From: Chalciporus piperatus
Taxonomy: Eukaryota > Basidiomycota > Agaricomycetes > Boletales > Boletaceae
DNA length: 37,719 bases
Assembly: GCA_038093975.1 (NCBI GenBank)
Contig: JBBPTG010000232.1
Coordinates: 1-37,719 of the forward strand
Direction of reading: 5' to 3'
Shown in pieces: positions 8,424-17,875 of this stretch (position 1 is its first letter; every line of letters starts with the position of its first letter). Below the pieces are notes generated by a model. The model saw nothing but the letters and a program-made list of their open reading frames with translations, searched no databases and was not told where the DNA came from. The position numbers and the translations under genes were made by a program.

Positions 8424-11081
8424 ATGGTCTTCGATCCCCTCCTCGCCGCTCGCGAGCCCAGGTGGCTATCCAACGAGGCTCGACAACATATCCGAGATGT
8501 TCTGAAGCCCCGACTACCTCACTGGCAATCAGGACCTCGTGAATTTCAGCTTGATGCATGGCTTCGGACCCTTGCTGGAGTTTCACAACTGCTCGTTGTG
8601 CCTACCGGAGGTGGCAAGACGGCTCTTTTCTTCGGCCCGATCCTCATTGTACAGGAGCTGAAAAAACAATCTTTTCAGTCCACAAACCTTCCTGTTCGTG
8701 AGCTGCCCAAAAATCCCATGGTGCTTGTCGTGACACCTTTGAATGATCTCGGGGACATGCAAGTGAGGTATATTCGTTTGCAGGTGAATAACAAAGTCCT
8801 TACCTGACTACACAGGCTGCCGAGATGCGAGAACTTGGCATCAAGGCAGTTTCCGTAAACGCGGACACCATCCGCCAGGCATGGAACGAAAAACGCGACC
8901 TACTCGACGAGATCCGGCGCGGTCAATGGTCCATTACGATATGGAGCCCGGAAAAGCTTACCGCTCGAGGGACGAATGATATCCTCATGGACAAATCATT
9001 CCGCGCAAATGTTCTGTGCATTGCTATCGACGAAGCGCACATCGTAAACCAGTGGGGCCGCGATTTCCGTCAAGCCTATCAAAACATCAGTGCCGTACGC
9101 AAACGCGTGGGGATGGACGTACCGATCGTCGCGGCCACGGCAACGCTCGTCGAAGGACCTGAGCGTCAGTTCGTCTGCACGAGTCTTGGTCTTGAGGGTG
9201 GAGCTTTCCACTTTGAGCGGCATTCGTGCGAGCGACCAAATGTACGCATGGTGGTTCGCGAGCTCACACATACCTTGACAGGCTCGTTATTCCCTGACAT
9301 CCGTTGGGTGCTAGATCAACACGAACATGTTGTCGTATACTGCAAATCAATTGACTTGCTGTTTCGCGTCGCCCTATACCTCTGGCGTAGCCTCCCGCCC
9401 GGCCGCGATCGGTTGGATATCGTTCGCGTTTGGGATTCACTCACATCATCTCGATATAATGCACGAACCTTGGACCTCTGGAGCACTCGGCAAGCTCGCG
9501 TTATCGTCGCCACAGTCGCGTTTGGGTTGGGAATCAATCGCACTGACATCTTGACGGTCGTCAACCTTGGAACGCCGGAGTCCCTCTCGCTTGACCTTCA
9601 ACAACGTGGTCGCGCTGGACGAGACTTGACGAGTGCTGCCGTGGGGATCACGTACGTGGAACCATCGATAATGAAGAAGGTGATGGCCAAGGTCAAGGCC
9701 GAAAATGCAGGCAATAGCCCGCAGGGAGAGGCTACCATTGAGAAGGGCCGGAAAGTTAAGAAACGCACACAGGCGGCATCAGGTGACAATCAATCCACTG
9801 AAGAGAGCATTGAGCCAAATATCACGGCAGTGCTTAAAGCTCACGTCACTGGCGCTTGCCTTTGCGTCGCCGTAAACCACGTGTACCAGAACCCAGGTGT
9901 CGGCTCGTTATCACCTTGCGTTCTCACCACCGTCGATTCATCCACTTCCGCGACCACCGTCACGTTCACTCGTCGCCTCCCTTGTAGTTCCTGCCAGCCG
10001 TTTTGGGAAGCAACCATCCGTTCCCGACCATTCTGCTCTCCACCCGGCTTCGTCAGTCCTGCCCTACCCGTACCCAGCATCACTGAGAAGACGAGCAAGA
10101 CGAGGGCCAGGATGACTGGTCCTCAAATACCACCCCCGCTCACGAAAAAAATGCGGGAGAATGCACTCTATCGTCTCGACAAATTTGCGCGGCAACGTTG
10201 GATACTCAAGGATGGCGCAGCTTTCCGGTACATCCCCCATCTCGCATTCTGGGAAGATGACAAACAGACGAGACTCGTTGATGTCTTCCATCTCATCCGG
10301 GATGAAGAAGCACTCAATCTCTTGCTTCAAGACTGGAAATACCTCTTGACTGATGGCTCTGCTCTTTTTCTTCTGGTATGCGAGCTCAATGCACGCTATG
10401 ACGACTTAGTAGCCAAATCGAAGGCCAATCGAACTCAAAAGGCAGTGGAGACACAGGCGAAGAAGGCTGCAGCAAAGCGAAGTAAGCTTTCGTGAACTGG
10501 CACATCATTTATCGTTCTACGCAGCACCAATTGTTAAGTTCGAGCTCGACGACAAAGAAAACACGCCAGCTGCTGAGGCTATCCCTCTGTTTTTATCACC
10601 GCTTCTTGGCACTGCTGTGCTGCCCGTGTTTACGATGAACGAGAAGGGATACAGGCCTGCCCCCATGTCACCTCGAGCACCACTATTTGCGCCATCGGAG
10701 ACCGTAAGTGACTGGATTGATCGTGGCATCTGCCTGGTGCTCAACATGATTGTTATAGTCAACTAGTAGTAATGTTCCTATGACTTTGTGGCAACATTCA
10801 CGAGCAACCGAGGAGCTCGAGCCTGTTCCACCCCATCTGATTGTCCCATCACAAGCTCATCTTATCAGGTTGAATATCACCCGCAAGCGAGCACGATCGA
10901 ATGGTTCTGATATTTCTAGCACTGTTACTCCTGATGAAAATATCAAACGACACTGCGAAGGTAGGTTAAATATATATGTCTTGATCGTAAGATGGCTGAC
11001 TTACTATCCGATCAAGGTTCAGGGTCTAATCCGAGTCAGCCATTTGAAGGCAGCCATCTGCCGCCACGAACATTGGCATGA
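8424..11081 (+). CDS. RecQ-like DEAH-box DNA helicase, five exons
   Basis: Proposed exons: 8424-8762, 8816-10481, 10525-10703, 10759-10960, 11017-11081, coding for 816 residues. The four introns are 53, 43, 55 and 56 bp, begin with GT and end with AG; introns 1 and 4 contain CTGAC branch motifs. Helicase motifs: Q-motif region REFQLDAW, Walker A PTGGGKT (residues 60-66), DEAH (185-188), VAATAT, FGLGINRTD and motif VI QQRGRAGRD (375-383). A C/H-containing segment follows (CLCVAVNH ... CSSC), possibly a degenerate RecQ zinc region. The C-terminal third matches nothing I recognise. Such solitary RecQ-like helicases are typical of fungi and some (TLH type) sit near telomeres. It would unwind duplex DNA with ATP in the nucleus. 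The 43-bp second intron is the least certain; without it the protein ends at 10495. A copia element starts 6 bp after the stop. Confidence 0.8.
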
Positions 11082-11087
11082 CGGGAG

Positions 11088-11623
11088 TGTGAAAACTAAA
11101 CGAACTCAGCCGATGCCTAAGAGAGGCGGAAACGACTATATTCATCTAAACGAACTAGGTACAACTCAAATAAGTAAAGGAACTAAGTAAAGAGAGTAAA
11201 TACTCACCTCAGCCGATGCCTAAGAGAGGCGGAAACGACTGAGGTGCTCTGGAAGTGAGACGAGGAATTTAAGTAAATGGGTGGAGATGTGCTCGGAACG
11301 ATCCGACGTGATTCCGGTCCGGAATGACCGATTCCGGGTGCAAAAGGATCAAGCCATGTCAAGGACTTGACATGGATAAGAATAGAAAGGGTGAATGGTG
11401 AACAGAGATGTCACGAAAGGGAATAGACAAGTGAATGACATATAGGAGAACATACGAATGTAAAAGGGATCCGTTCCAACGAATCCGGAGATGTTTCCGT
11501 GCGTTCCGGACATCGGAAACATCAGATTAAACACGGAATGCATCCGGAAGTATCCGGAGACGGATAGGGGCTATCCGGAAGCGGAAAGGAGCGGATAGGC
11601 ACGGATTGGACTATATTTTGACA
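11088..11623 (-). repeat. 3' LTR of C2 (536 bp)
   Basis: Ends TGTGAAAA...TTTTGACA. It contains a near-complete direct repeat of a 33-bp unit (CTCAGCCGATGCCTAAGAGA...) about 100 bp apart, a 20-bp palindrome CATGTCAAGGACTTGACATG at 11355-11374, and six TCCGGA sites. The polyprotein stop codon lies inside it. Confidence 0.93.
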
Positions 11624-14600
11624 CTCCCACTCGAGCGCAATCGTAATCCCATCCCACGAACGAACTTCCAGTGTTGCTCCCTGACAAGAGGCTTGGTAAG
11701 GATGTCGGCGACCATGTCCCCAGTAGGAACATATTGGATAACGGCTTCTCCGGTCGCAACCAAGTCGTCCCGGACGAAGTGGTACTTCCGTTTGATATGC
11801 TTGGTTCGAGCTCGGAACTGAGGATCACGGGAAAGGATGATGGCGGCCTGATTATCGCAGTTGAGCGTTGTTGGGCCCTTCTGAGGATGTCCAATCTCTG
11901 CAAAGAAGGTCCGGAGCCAAGCAAGGTGCTGTCCAGCGAGACTGAGTCCGATGTACTCTGATTCCGTGGTAGACAGTGCGACCATGCTCTGCTGTTTGCT
12001 GGACCAGGAAATGGCACCGCGATTGCTGAGAAACAGGAATCCGGAAGTGGAACGGGAGTTGTCTGGGTCCTGCGACCATCCAGCGTCAGAGTATCCATGG
12101 AAGTCCTGGTCCAAGGACACATCAGTTCCGTCGTACCGAAGTTCCATGTCTGAAGTTGCTCGAATGTAACGGAGGACACGCTTTGCGGCTTCCCAATGGC
12201 ACATCTTGGGTGCGGAACTGTAACGGGCGAGGTGTCCAACAGTGTACGCGATATCCGGACGTGTTCCAAGCATGAGATACATGAGGGACCCGATGACGGT
12301 AAGGTAAGAAACAAGCTTCCCTTCAATCCGGAGTTCCGGAATCGTGGTGTTGTCCTCAGGATCTGTCGCAGAGAGATGTATGCCATGGACCATAGGAGTC
12401 CAGACGGGAGCGGAGTTGGACATTCCAGTTCGCTCTAGAACGGTGCGAGCATACTGGGATTGACTCAAGGAGATGGTGCGGAGTTTCCGGTCGCGACGGA
12501 TTTCGATCCCCAGGATGTACTTGGCTTCTCCAAGGTCGTGCATTTTGAATGCAGCGGAAAGGGCCTCCTTACAGGAGTTGATGAAACCCCTGGAGGTGGC
12601 TGCAAGAAGAAGGTCGTCGACATACACAACAAGGAAACAGACCTGTCCGTCTTTCCGAAGGACGTAAAGGCAGGTCTCTGCGTCGAGTCTGGTGAATCCG
12701 AGTTCTCCAAGCTTTTTGTCCAGGGTTTTGTTCCAAGTACGTCCGGCTTGTTTAAGGCCATATAGGGAGCGTCTGAGTCTCCAACAGCATCCGGAAGGAA
12801 TGGGAACACCGTCCGGAGGTAGGAGGTACAATTCCTCCTCGAGCTCTCCGTTGAGATATGCGGTGGAAACGTCCATTTGATCCAGTTCCAAGTTATGCTT
12901 CGCGGCAAGAGCAATGATGGTCCGGACGGAATCGAGGTTTGCTACGGGAGCGAATACTTCCTGATAGTCAACTCCTTCGCGCTGGGTAAAGCCTCGAGCA
13001 ACAATCCGGACCTTGTATCGTTCGATCATGCCGTTCTGATCGCGTTTGATGCGGAACACGGGCTTGGAAGTGATCGGATTGACTCCGGATGGAATGGGGA
13101 CGGTTTCGTAGACATGGTTGGTGTTTAAGCTGAGGAGTTCCTCCTCGACAGCGGATCTCCACTGGTCTGCGTTAGGACCTGCATATGCTTCCTTGATAGT
13201 GTTAGGAAGGTGTTCTCCCTGGGTTGCGTCAGCGGCTCCTGCAAAGATATGCTCCTGGAGCCTTTCCTGAGAGGCATAGAATGCTCCTGGAATGTCCAAA
13301 TCTGGATCCGGAGCTTCCGCGTTTTCGGAAAGTACTTCCGCAGGGGGTTCCAGTTGTTCCTGTTGGACATCCTGGCGTTCAGCTCGACGTGCAGCTTCCT
13401 CATCAAGGGTGCGCTGGTAGTCTCGATTCCGGTTTGCTGTTTGACGGTTCCGATTGCTCCTTCGAACTCCTGCTACGACTTGTGCAGGAGGTCGTTCCGG
13501 AGATGGACTTCGAACTGGAGCAGGAGGGGCAGGGAGAGGAACAGGAATGGGAATGGGAACGGGAACGGGAGCAGGATGAGGAGCAGGAGCAGGAGCAGGA
13601 GGTTCCGGACCTATGTGGAGTTGACCCAGACGGTCGACGAGATCCTCAACGGAATGATCTGGAGGTATGAGATCGTCTCCCACTGGTCCTGGAAGGGCTG
13701 GAGGTACGGGAATGTTGTCCTCCTCGGATTCCTCAGGTTCCGGCTGATGGAGACGCTGAGGAACAAGTCCCTCCCACTGACCCTCAGCAGGGAGATTTCT
13801 CCAAGGTGCGGAGTCCGCTTCAGAGATGGTTCCGGACTCATTGAAGGTGACATGCCGACTGGAGATGATGGTACGGCGTTCAATATCAAGGAGCTTGTAT
13901 GCCTGTTGCCCATAGGTATATCCAAGCATGATACATTTCCGTCCGTGGCTCCGGAACTTTCCTCCACGCAAATCCTTCGGAATGTGAGCATAGGCAGAAC
14001 ATCCGAAAGGACGGAAGAGGGTCGGATCGACTTTCCGTTTGAAAAGGGTCTGGTAGGGATTCGCTCCTTGGAGCGCGGACGTTGGACTCCTGGATGTAAC
14101 ATAGGCTGCAGTGGCCATAGCGTCAGCCCAGAAGGATTTAGGAAGTTTGGACTCCTCGAGCATGGTATTGGCGAGCGAGGATAGAGTTTGGTTCATCCGT
14201 TCCGCGAGTCCGTTTTGCTCTGGAGTATAAGGAGCAGACATCTCCTGAAGGGTTCCATCTTTCCGGAGTTGGTTCCGGAAGTCCTGTCCGGTGTACTCGC
14301 CACCCCCATCGCTCCTAAGGAACTGGACATGCGCCTCAGACAACTCCTCCTGTTCGACCTCAGCCTTGAAGAAGGCCTTGACGTCTACCTTCCACTGGTT
14401 GTATGTGGCTAGGACATCGCTCTTCTTCTTCAGGAAGTAGATCCAAGGGAAGCGGGAGAAGTCATCGACGATTAGAAGCCAGAACCGGAATCCTTCCCTG
14501 GACTGTGGAGTTATAGGACCTCCGACATCCGTGTGGACCACTTGGAGTGCGTGTGTAGCTCGGGGTCTTTCCAGTAGCTCGAACGGAAGCTTCTTCATCT

Positions 14601-16173
14601 TTCCGAGAACGCAGGACTCACAGAATTCCGGAGTTCCAGAAAGCGTGTCAATCCCTTGGAGTTGACCATGCCTGATCATATGCTGAATCCGGGGGATGGA
14701 GATGTGTCCCATGCGTCGATGGAGGAGGTTGATATCCACAGTGGCATGCGCAGCCTCCGGAGTGAGCATTGGAGTGGCTTCCGCGTGGTACAAACCCTCC
14801 TTGTGTGTTCCAACGATGATGGGAACAGGCCCCTTCCGGATGTGGCAGATGGAGGAGTTCGCAGGAAAGAGGGTGGATAGTCCAGCATTGGACAGGCGAT
14901 GGACGGAGATGAGAGAAATCCGGAAGTCTGGAATGAGAAGGACATTGCTTAGGATGACCTCAAACGTCTTCCCTTTGACAGTGGAGCGAAGTGGAACGGA
15001 TCCAATTCCGATCGCGGAAACGGTGGAGTTGTCTCCGAATGACACGGGACGTGGTGGATGGAGTGGATGGTACGTGCGGAACCAGGAACGGTGCGGAACC
15101 ATGTGGGATGTTGCTCCAGAGTCGATGAGGAGTGAGAAGTCAGCCAGCTTGGGTTCAGACGACAGATAGGCGTGAACACGTTGGATTAGAGACTCAGATA
15201 CACTCTCCTTAGCTACGTTTGCACTTTCCGGAGGTCCGGAACTTTGGTCTGGACGCTCTTCCGTCGCATTAGCCTTTTCCCTTTCCTTTCCCTTTCCCTT
15301 TCCTTTCTGTCCAGGTCCTCCGCCTTCGCGAAGCCTCTCGACCCACTTCTTGTAAGCGAAGCAGTTGGACGAGTCATGTCCATTGGACTGATGGTGCTCA
15401 CACCAGGCGGAGGAGTTTCCAGGAACTCTTCCGGACGCTTTGAGGGCGGAATCAGAAGTTCCGGACGGATTGAGGCGGGATTCCTCGGATAGAACACGAA
15501 GTTCGATGGTGTCGAACGTGAGTTTGTCTTTCTCAACGGTGTTGATGATGGAGGATGTGAACATGGTCCAATCCGGAGTTTTGGGAAGGGAGTTGAGGAG
15601 TGTGAAGGCAAGGAGTTGTGGATCGATGGTGTATTGCATCCCGAGGAGTTGGCGTTGGATGGTCCGGATGGAAGCGACGTGCTCAGAGATGGCAGAGGTG
15701 CCGTTCCAGGCAGTGGAGAAGAGACTGCGGAATGAATGGAAAGCGTCGGAAACGCTAGGAGTTGCATAGAGCTCCAGGAGTTTATCCCAGAGTTCCTGAG
15801 CAGTCAGGATGTTCTCCGTTTGCATCAGGATAACGTCATCCAGGTGGGTTTGGATGATTCCGTGCGCTTTCTCATCTCGTTCCCTCCACTTCCGGATCTC
15901 CTCTGCCGTTGGACCAGTGGTAGAAGGGGTGGTGGTCGTAGCAGGAGTAGGAGTGTTTCCGGATGCGGAAGTGGACGGAGCAACTGCGGGAGTGGCTGTG
16001 CTAGAGGTTCCGGAAACTACGGATAGCGAGGGATCCGGATCCGTTCCTAGTACAACGCCTAGAACCTTTTCGCTTCTGAGGAGGACAGTGATGCGAAGAC
16101 GCCAGGTGGTGAAGTTTCTGGGTCCCATCAAGCGAGGGACTGTGGAAGTCCGGGTGGTAGTATCCGATGTCAT
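11611..16173 (-). CDS. pol: Copia Gag-Pol polyprotein (C2), 1520 residues
   Basis: One uninterrupted frame from ATG 16173 to TAG 11613-11611. In order: a Gag domain (about 1-250); a variant zinc knuckle CEHHQSNGHDSSNC (CX2HX4HX4C, residues 258-271); protease LLIDSGATSH (about 348-357); integrase with an HHCC zinc domain (about 485-521) and catalytic D549, D622 and E658; a long linker with proline-alternating repeats (about 857-886); reverse transcriptase with AYLNGE and YVDD (1184-1187); and RNase H with YSDAGW, STTESEYI and DNQAAI, ending in ADILTKPL. The length is normal for a single-ORF copia element. The products act in cytoplasmic particles and then in integration in the nucleus. The last codons run through the polypurine tract into the LTR. 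No frameshift separates gag and pol. Confidence 0.96.
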   Translation of the reverse strand: MTSDTTTRTSTVPRLMGPRNFTTWRLRITVLLRSEKVLGVVLGTDPDPSLSVVSGTSSTATPAVAPSTSASGNTPTPATTTTPSTTGPTAEEIRKWRERDEKAHGIIQTHLDDVILMQTENILTAQELWDKLLELYATPSVSDAFHSFRSLFSTAWNGTSAISEHVASIRTIQRQLLGMQYTIDPQLLAFTLLNSLPKTPDWTMFTSSIINTVEKDKLTFDTIELRVLSEESRLNPSGTSDSALKASGRVPGNSSAWCEHHQSNGHDSSNCFAYKKWVERLREGGGPGQKGKGKGKEREKANATEERPDQSSGPPESANVAKESVSESLIQRVHAYLSSEPKLADFSLLIDSGATSHMVPHRSWFRTYHPLHPPRPVSFGDNSTVSAIGIGSVPLRSTVKGKTFEVILSNVLLIPDFRISLISVHRLSNAGLSTLFPANSSICHIRKGPVPIIVGTHKEGLYHAEATPMLTPEAAHATVDINLLHRRMGHISIPRIQHMIRHGQLQGIDTLSGTPEFCESCVLGKMKKLPFELLERPRATHALQVVHTDVGGPITPQSREGFRFWLLIVDDFSRFPWIYFLKKKSDVLATYNQWKVDVKAFFKAEVEQEELSEAHVQFLRSDGGGEYTGQDFRNQLRKDGTLQEMSAPYTPEQNGLAERMNQTLSSLANTMLEESKLPKSFWADAMATAAYVTSRSPTSALQGANPYQTLFKRKVDPTLFRPFGCSAYAHIPKDLRGGKFRSHGRKCIMLGYTYGQQAYKLLDIERRTIISSRHVTFNESGTISEADSAPWRNLPAEGQWEGLVPQRLHQPEPEESEEDNIPVPPALPGPVGDDLIPPDHSVEDLVDRLGQLHIGPEPPAPAPAPHPAPVPVPIPIPVPLPAPPAPVRSPSPERPPAQVVAGVRRSNRNRQTANRNRDYQRTLDEEAARRAERQDVQQEQLEPPAEVLSENAEAPDPDLDIPGAFYASQERLQEHIFAGAADATQGEHLPNTIKEAYAGPNADQWRSAVEEELLSLNTNHVYETVPIPSGVNPITSKPVFRIKRDQNGMIERYKVRIVARGFTQREGVDYQEVFAPVANLDSVRTIIALAAKHNLELDQMDVSTAYLNGELEEELYLLPPDGVPIPSGCCWRLRRSLYGLKQAGRTWNKTLDKKLGELGFTRLDAETCLYVLRKDGQVCFLVVYVDDLLLAATSRGFINSCKEALSAAFKMHDLGEAKYILGIEIRRDRKLRTISLSQSQYARTVLERTGMSNSAPVWTPMVHGIHLSATDPEDNTTIPELRIEGKLVSYLTVIGSLMYLMLGTRPDIAYTVGHLARYSSAPKMCHWEAAKRVLRYIRATSDMELRYDGTDVSLDQDFHGYSDAGWSQDPDNSRSTSGFLFLSNRGAISWSSKQQSMVALSTTESEYIGLSLAGQHLAWLRTFFAEIGHPQKGPTTLNCDNQAAIILSRDPQFRARTKHIKRKYHFVRDDLVATGEAVIQYVPTGDMVADILTKPLVREQHWKFVRGMGLRLRSSGSVKI
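11624..11632 (-). promoter_or_regulatory. Polypurine tract of C2
   Basis: GAGTGGGAG in sense direction directly before the LTR start TGTCAAAA; it also encodes the last residues of the polyprotein. Confidence 0.7.
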
Positions 16174-16393
16174 GATTATGACAGGTGACAGATGACAGGT
16201 GACAAGACAGTTTGATCGACAGGTGACAGGAGATGGTTCCTATGTCGGAGTGATCTGAGGATGTCTAGAACGGTCCGGAAACGGGCCGGAAGGGCGCGGA
16301 AAATTGCGCGAGAGTGGATAGAGTCAAGGGACTCGGAGTCGTTGGGCAAGAGGACCGTTTGCTGCTAATGGGCGCTAGCCAGGGCTCATAACC
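16174..16393 (-). other. 5' untranslated leader of C2
   Basis: 220 bp between LTR and ATG. It contains direct repeats of GACAGGTGACAG-type units next to the ATG (16185-16230). No ORF is seen in it. Confidence 0.6.
16378..16393 (-). promoter_or_regulatory. Primer binding site of C2 for a half initiator-Met tRNA
   Basis: The plus strand reads CAGGGCTCATAACC directly at the LTR edge. This is the anticodon arm of eukaryotic initiator tRNA-Met (anticodon CAT, loop CTCATAA, stem GGG/CCC). The primer would be a tRNA cut in the anticodon region, as known for Drosophila copia, rather than the tRNA 3' end. Confidence 0.75.
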
Positions 16394-16929
16394 TGTGAAA
16401 ACTAAACGAACTCAGCCGATGCCTAAGAGAGGCGGAAACGACTATATTCACCTAAACGAACTAGGTACAACTCAAATAAGTAAAGGAACTAAGTAAAGAG
16501 AGTAAATACTCACCTCAGCCGATGCCTAAGAGAGGCGGAAACGACTGAGGTGCTCTGGAAGTGAGACGAGGAATTTAAGTAAATGGGTGGAGATGTGCTC
16601 GGAACGATCCGACGTGATTCCGGTCCGGAATGACCGATTCCGGGTGCAAAAGGATCAAGCCATGTCAAGGACTTGACATGGATAAGAATAGAAAGGGTGA
16701 ATGGTGAACAGAGATGTCACGAAAGGGAATAGACAAGTGAATGACATATAGGAGAACATACGAATGTAAAAGGGATCCGTTCCAACGAATCCGGAGATGT
16801 TTCCGTGCGTTCCGGACATCGGAAACATCGGATTAAACACGGAATGCATCCGGAAGTATCCGGAGACGGATAGGGGCTATCCGGAAGCGGAAAGGAGCGG
16901 ATAAGCACGGATTGGACTATATTTTGACA
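16394..16929 (-). repeat. 5' LTR of C2 (536 bp)
   Basis: Same as the left LTR except for three substitutions. It carries the second copy of the 20-bp palindrome at 16661-16680. Confidence 0.93.
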
Positions 16930-16943
16930 GGAAGTTCGGTCCG

Positions 16944-17374
16944 TGTTACGAACGCTCAGTTCCTTATCCTAGTCTTTCCTAGACTTCACTACGCTTACTA
17001 CGTTTCTCTTTCACTTTTGGACTTAGTCGCTTTCTTTCCCTTTTCTGTTATCTTATCTTATCAAGATCACATCACGTGACCTGCTGACATCAGCTAGGTC
17101 TAGCCTTTCGCTTACGTAATGTGGCTGTGCGTGGCTGTGCATCTTCCCCACTGTCCATGACTCATACCGAGTCACCATGACTCAGACTCTTATTGACTCA
17201 TTATGACTCACCGTGACTCATACTGACTCACGCTGACTCATCTCGCTTCCTAGTCATATACGCTATTGGCTGTTACTCGCCATGACTCATATCTAGTCAT
17301 ACCTAGTTATATAGTTAAGGTTTACTAGTCATATAGTTAAGATTTAGTCACAACATGTACAAACACTGTCAATA
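16944..17374 (+). repeat. Ty3-type LTR (family G2), first part, split by an inverted-repeat element
   Basis: Starts TGTTACG, the same end as the G1 LTR and as the start of the G3 LTR. It continues at 20240-20433, where TATATAAACCC and the end CGTTTCA lie; the rejoined LTR is about 625 bp. It contains CACGTGAC and an array of TGACTCA motifs upstream of the TATA box. Confidence 0.65.
17158..17289 (+). promoter_or_regulatory. Array of eight TGACTCA motifs (bZIP/AP-1/Gcn4-like sites)
   Basis: TGACTCA starts at 17158, 17178, 17194, 17204, 17214, 17224, 17234 and 17283. Five of them are spaced exactly 10 bp, one helical turn. TGACTCA is the known site of Gcn4/AP-1-type bZIP factors. The array lies about 140 bp upstream of the TATA box once the inserted element is removed, so it may be the LTR's upstream activating region. 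Confidence 0.6.
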
Positions 17375-17875
17375 CATCAGGAAAAATACCCTATGCCATA
17401 GTTGGCCATATGTGCAGCCATGGCACACATTGGACATATTTGTGCTATAAGTTGCACATATGGCACTATATGGGCTATTTATTGCTATAGTACACAATGC
17501 TACTGATATATCTAGTACAATGTTTGATAGGCGTACTTACTAGACCAGTTATTAAGGATAAAATGTGTACAACTGTCCAATACATTACTGGAAGCCCAGG
17601 TGGTGTTGGCAACTCGTCTGGTCGTGTATCTTTACGCCTGAGTGCATCTCCAACGTTGTTCGACATGTCCCGCTCGACGGTTGGGCTTGTCGACTCGTCG
17701 TCGTCGTCTTCTGGTGGCTCGGTAGGGTCATTTGGTGAGTTCGCATGGCCGCCACTCGACTCGGCGCTGACCTCGCCGGGACATTAACAGCCTCGGGCTT
17801 CACGGCAGCCGCATCGCCTTCAGTGGCAGGAGGGGAGGAACAGCTTCTTCACCTTCTTGCCGGAGTGTGGAGTCT

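Larger units (their letters stand above)
11088..16929 (-). mobile_element. Full-length Ty1/copia retrotransposon (family C2), apparently intact
   Basis: Two 536-bp LTRs (11088-11623 and 16394-16929) flank a single long ORF on the minus strand. The LTRs differ at only three positions by eye (about 99.4% identity), so insertion was recent. Flanking pentamers are GGGAG (11083-11087) and GGAAG (16930-16934), a target duplication with one mismatch. The element has a primer site, a polypurine tract and all enzymatic motifs, so it may still be active. The hexamer TCCGGA is strikingly frequent throughout. Confidence 0.95.

Noticed and set aside
13210..14184. Long plus-strand open frame of 324 codons inside C2
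   Set aside because: It is antisense to the intact copia polyprotein, which has clear integrase motifs here.
16655..16849. Short minus-strand ORF repeated in both C2 LTRs
   Set aside because: It lies entirely within the LTR, and its duplication simply reflects the two LTR copies.
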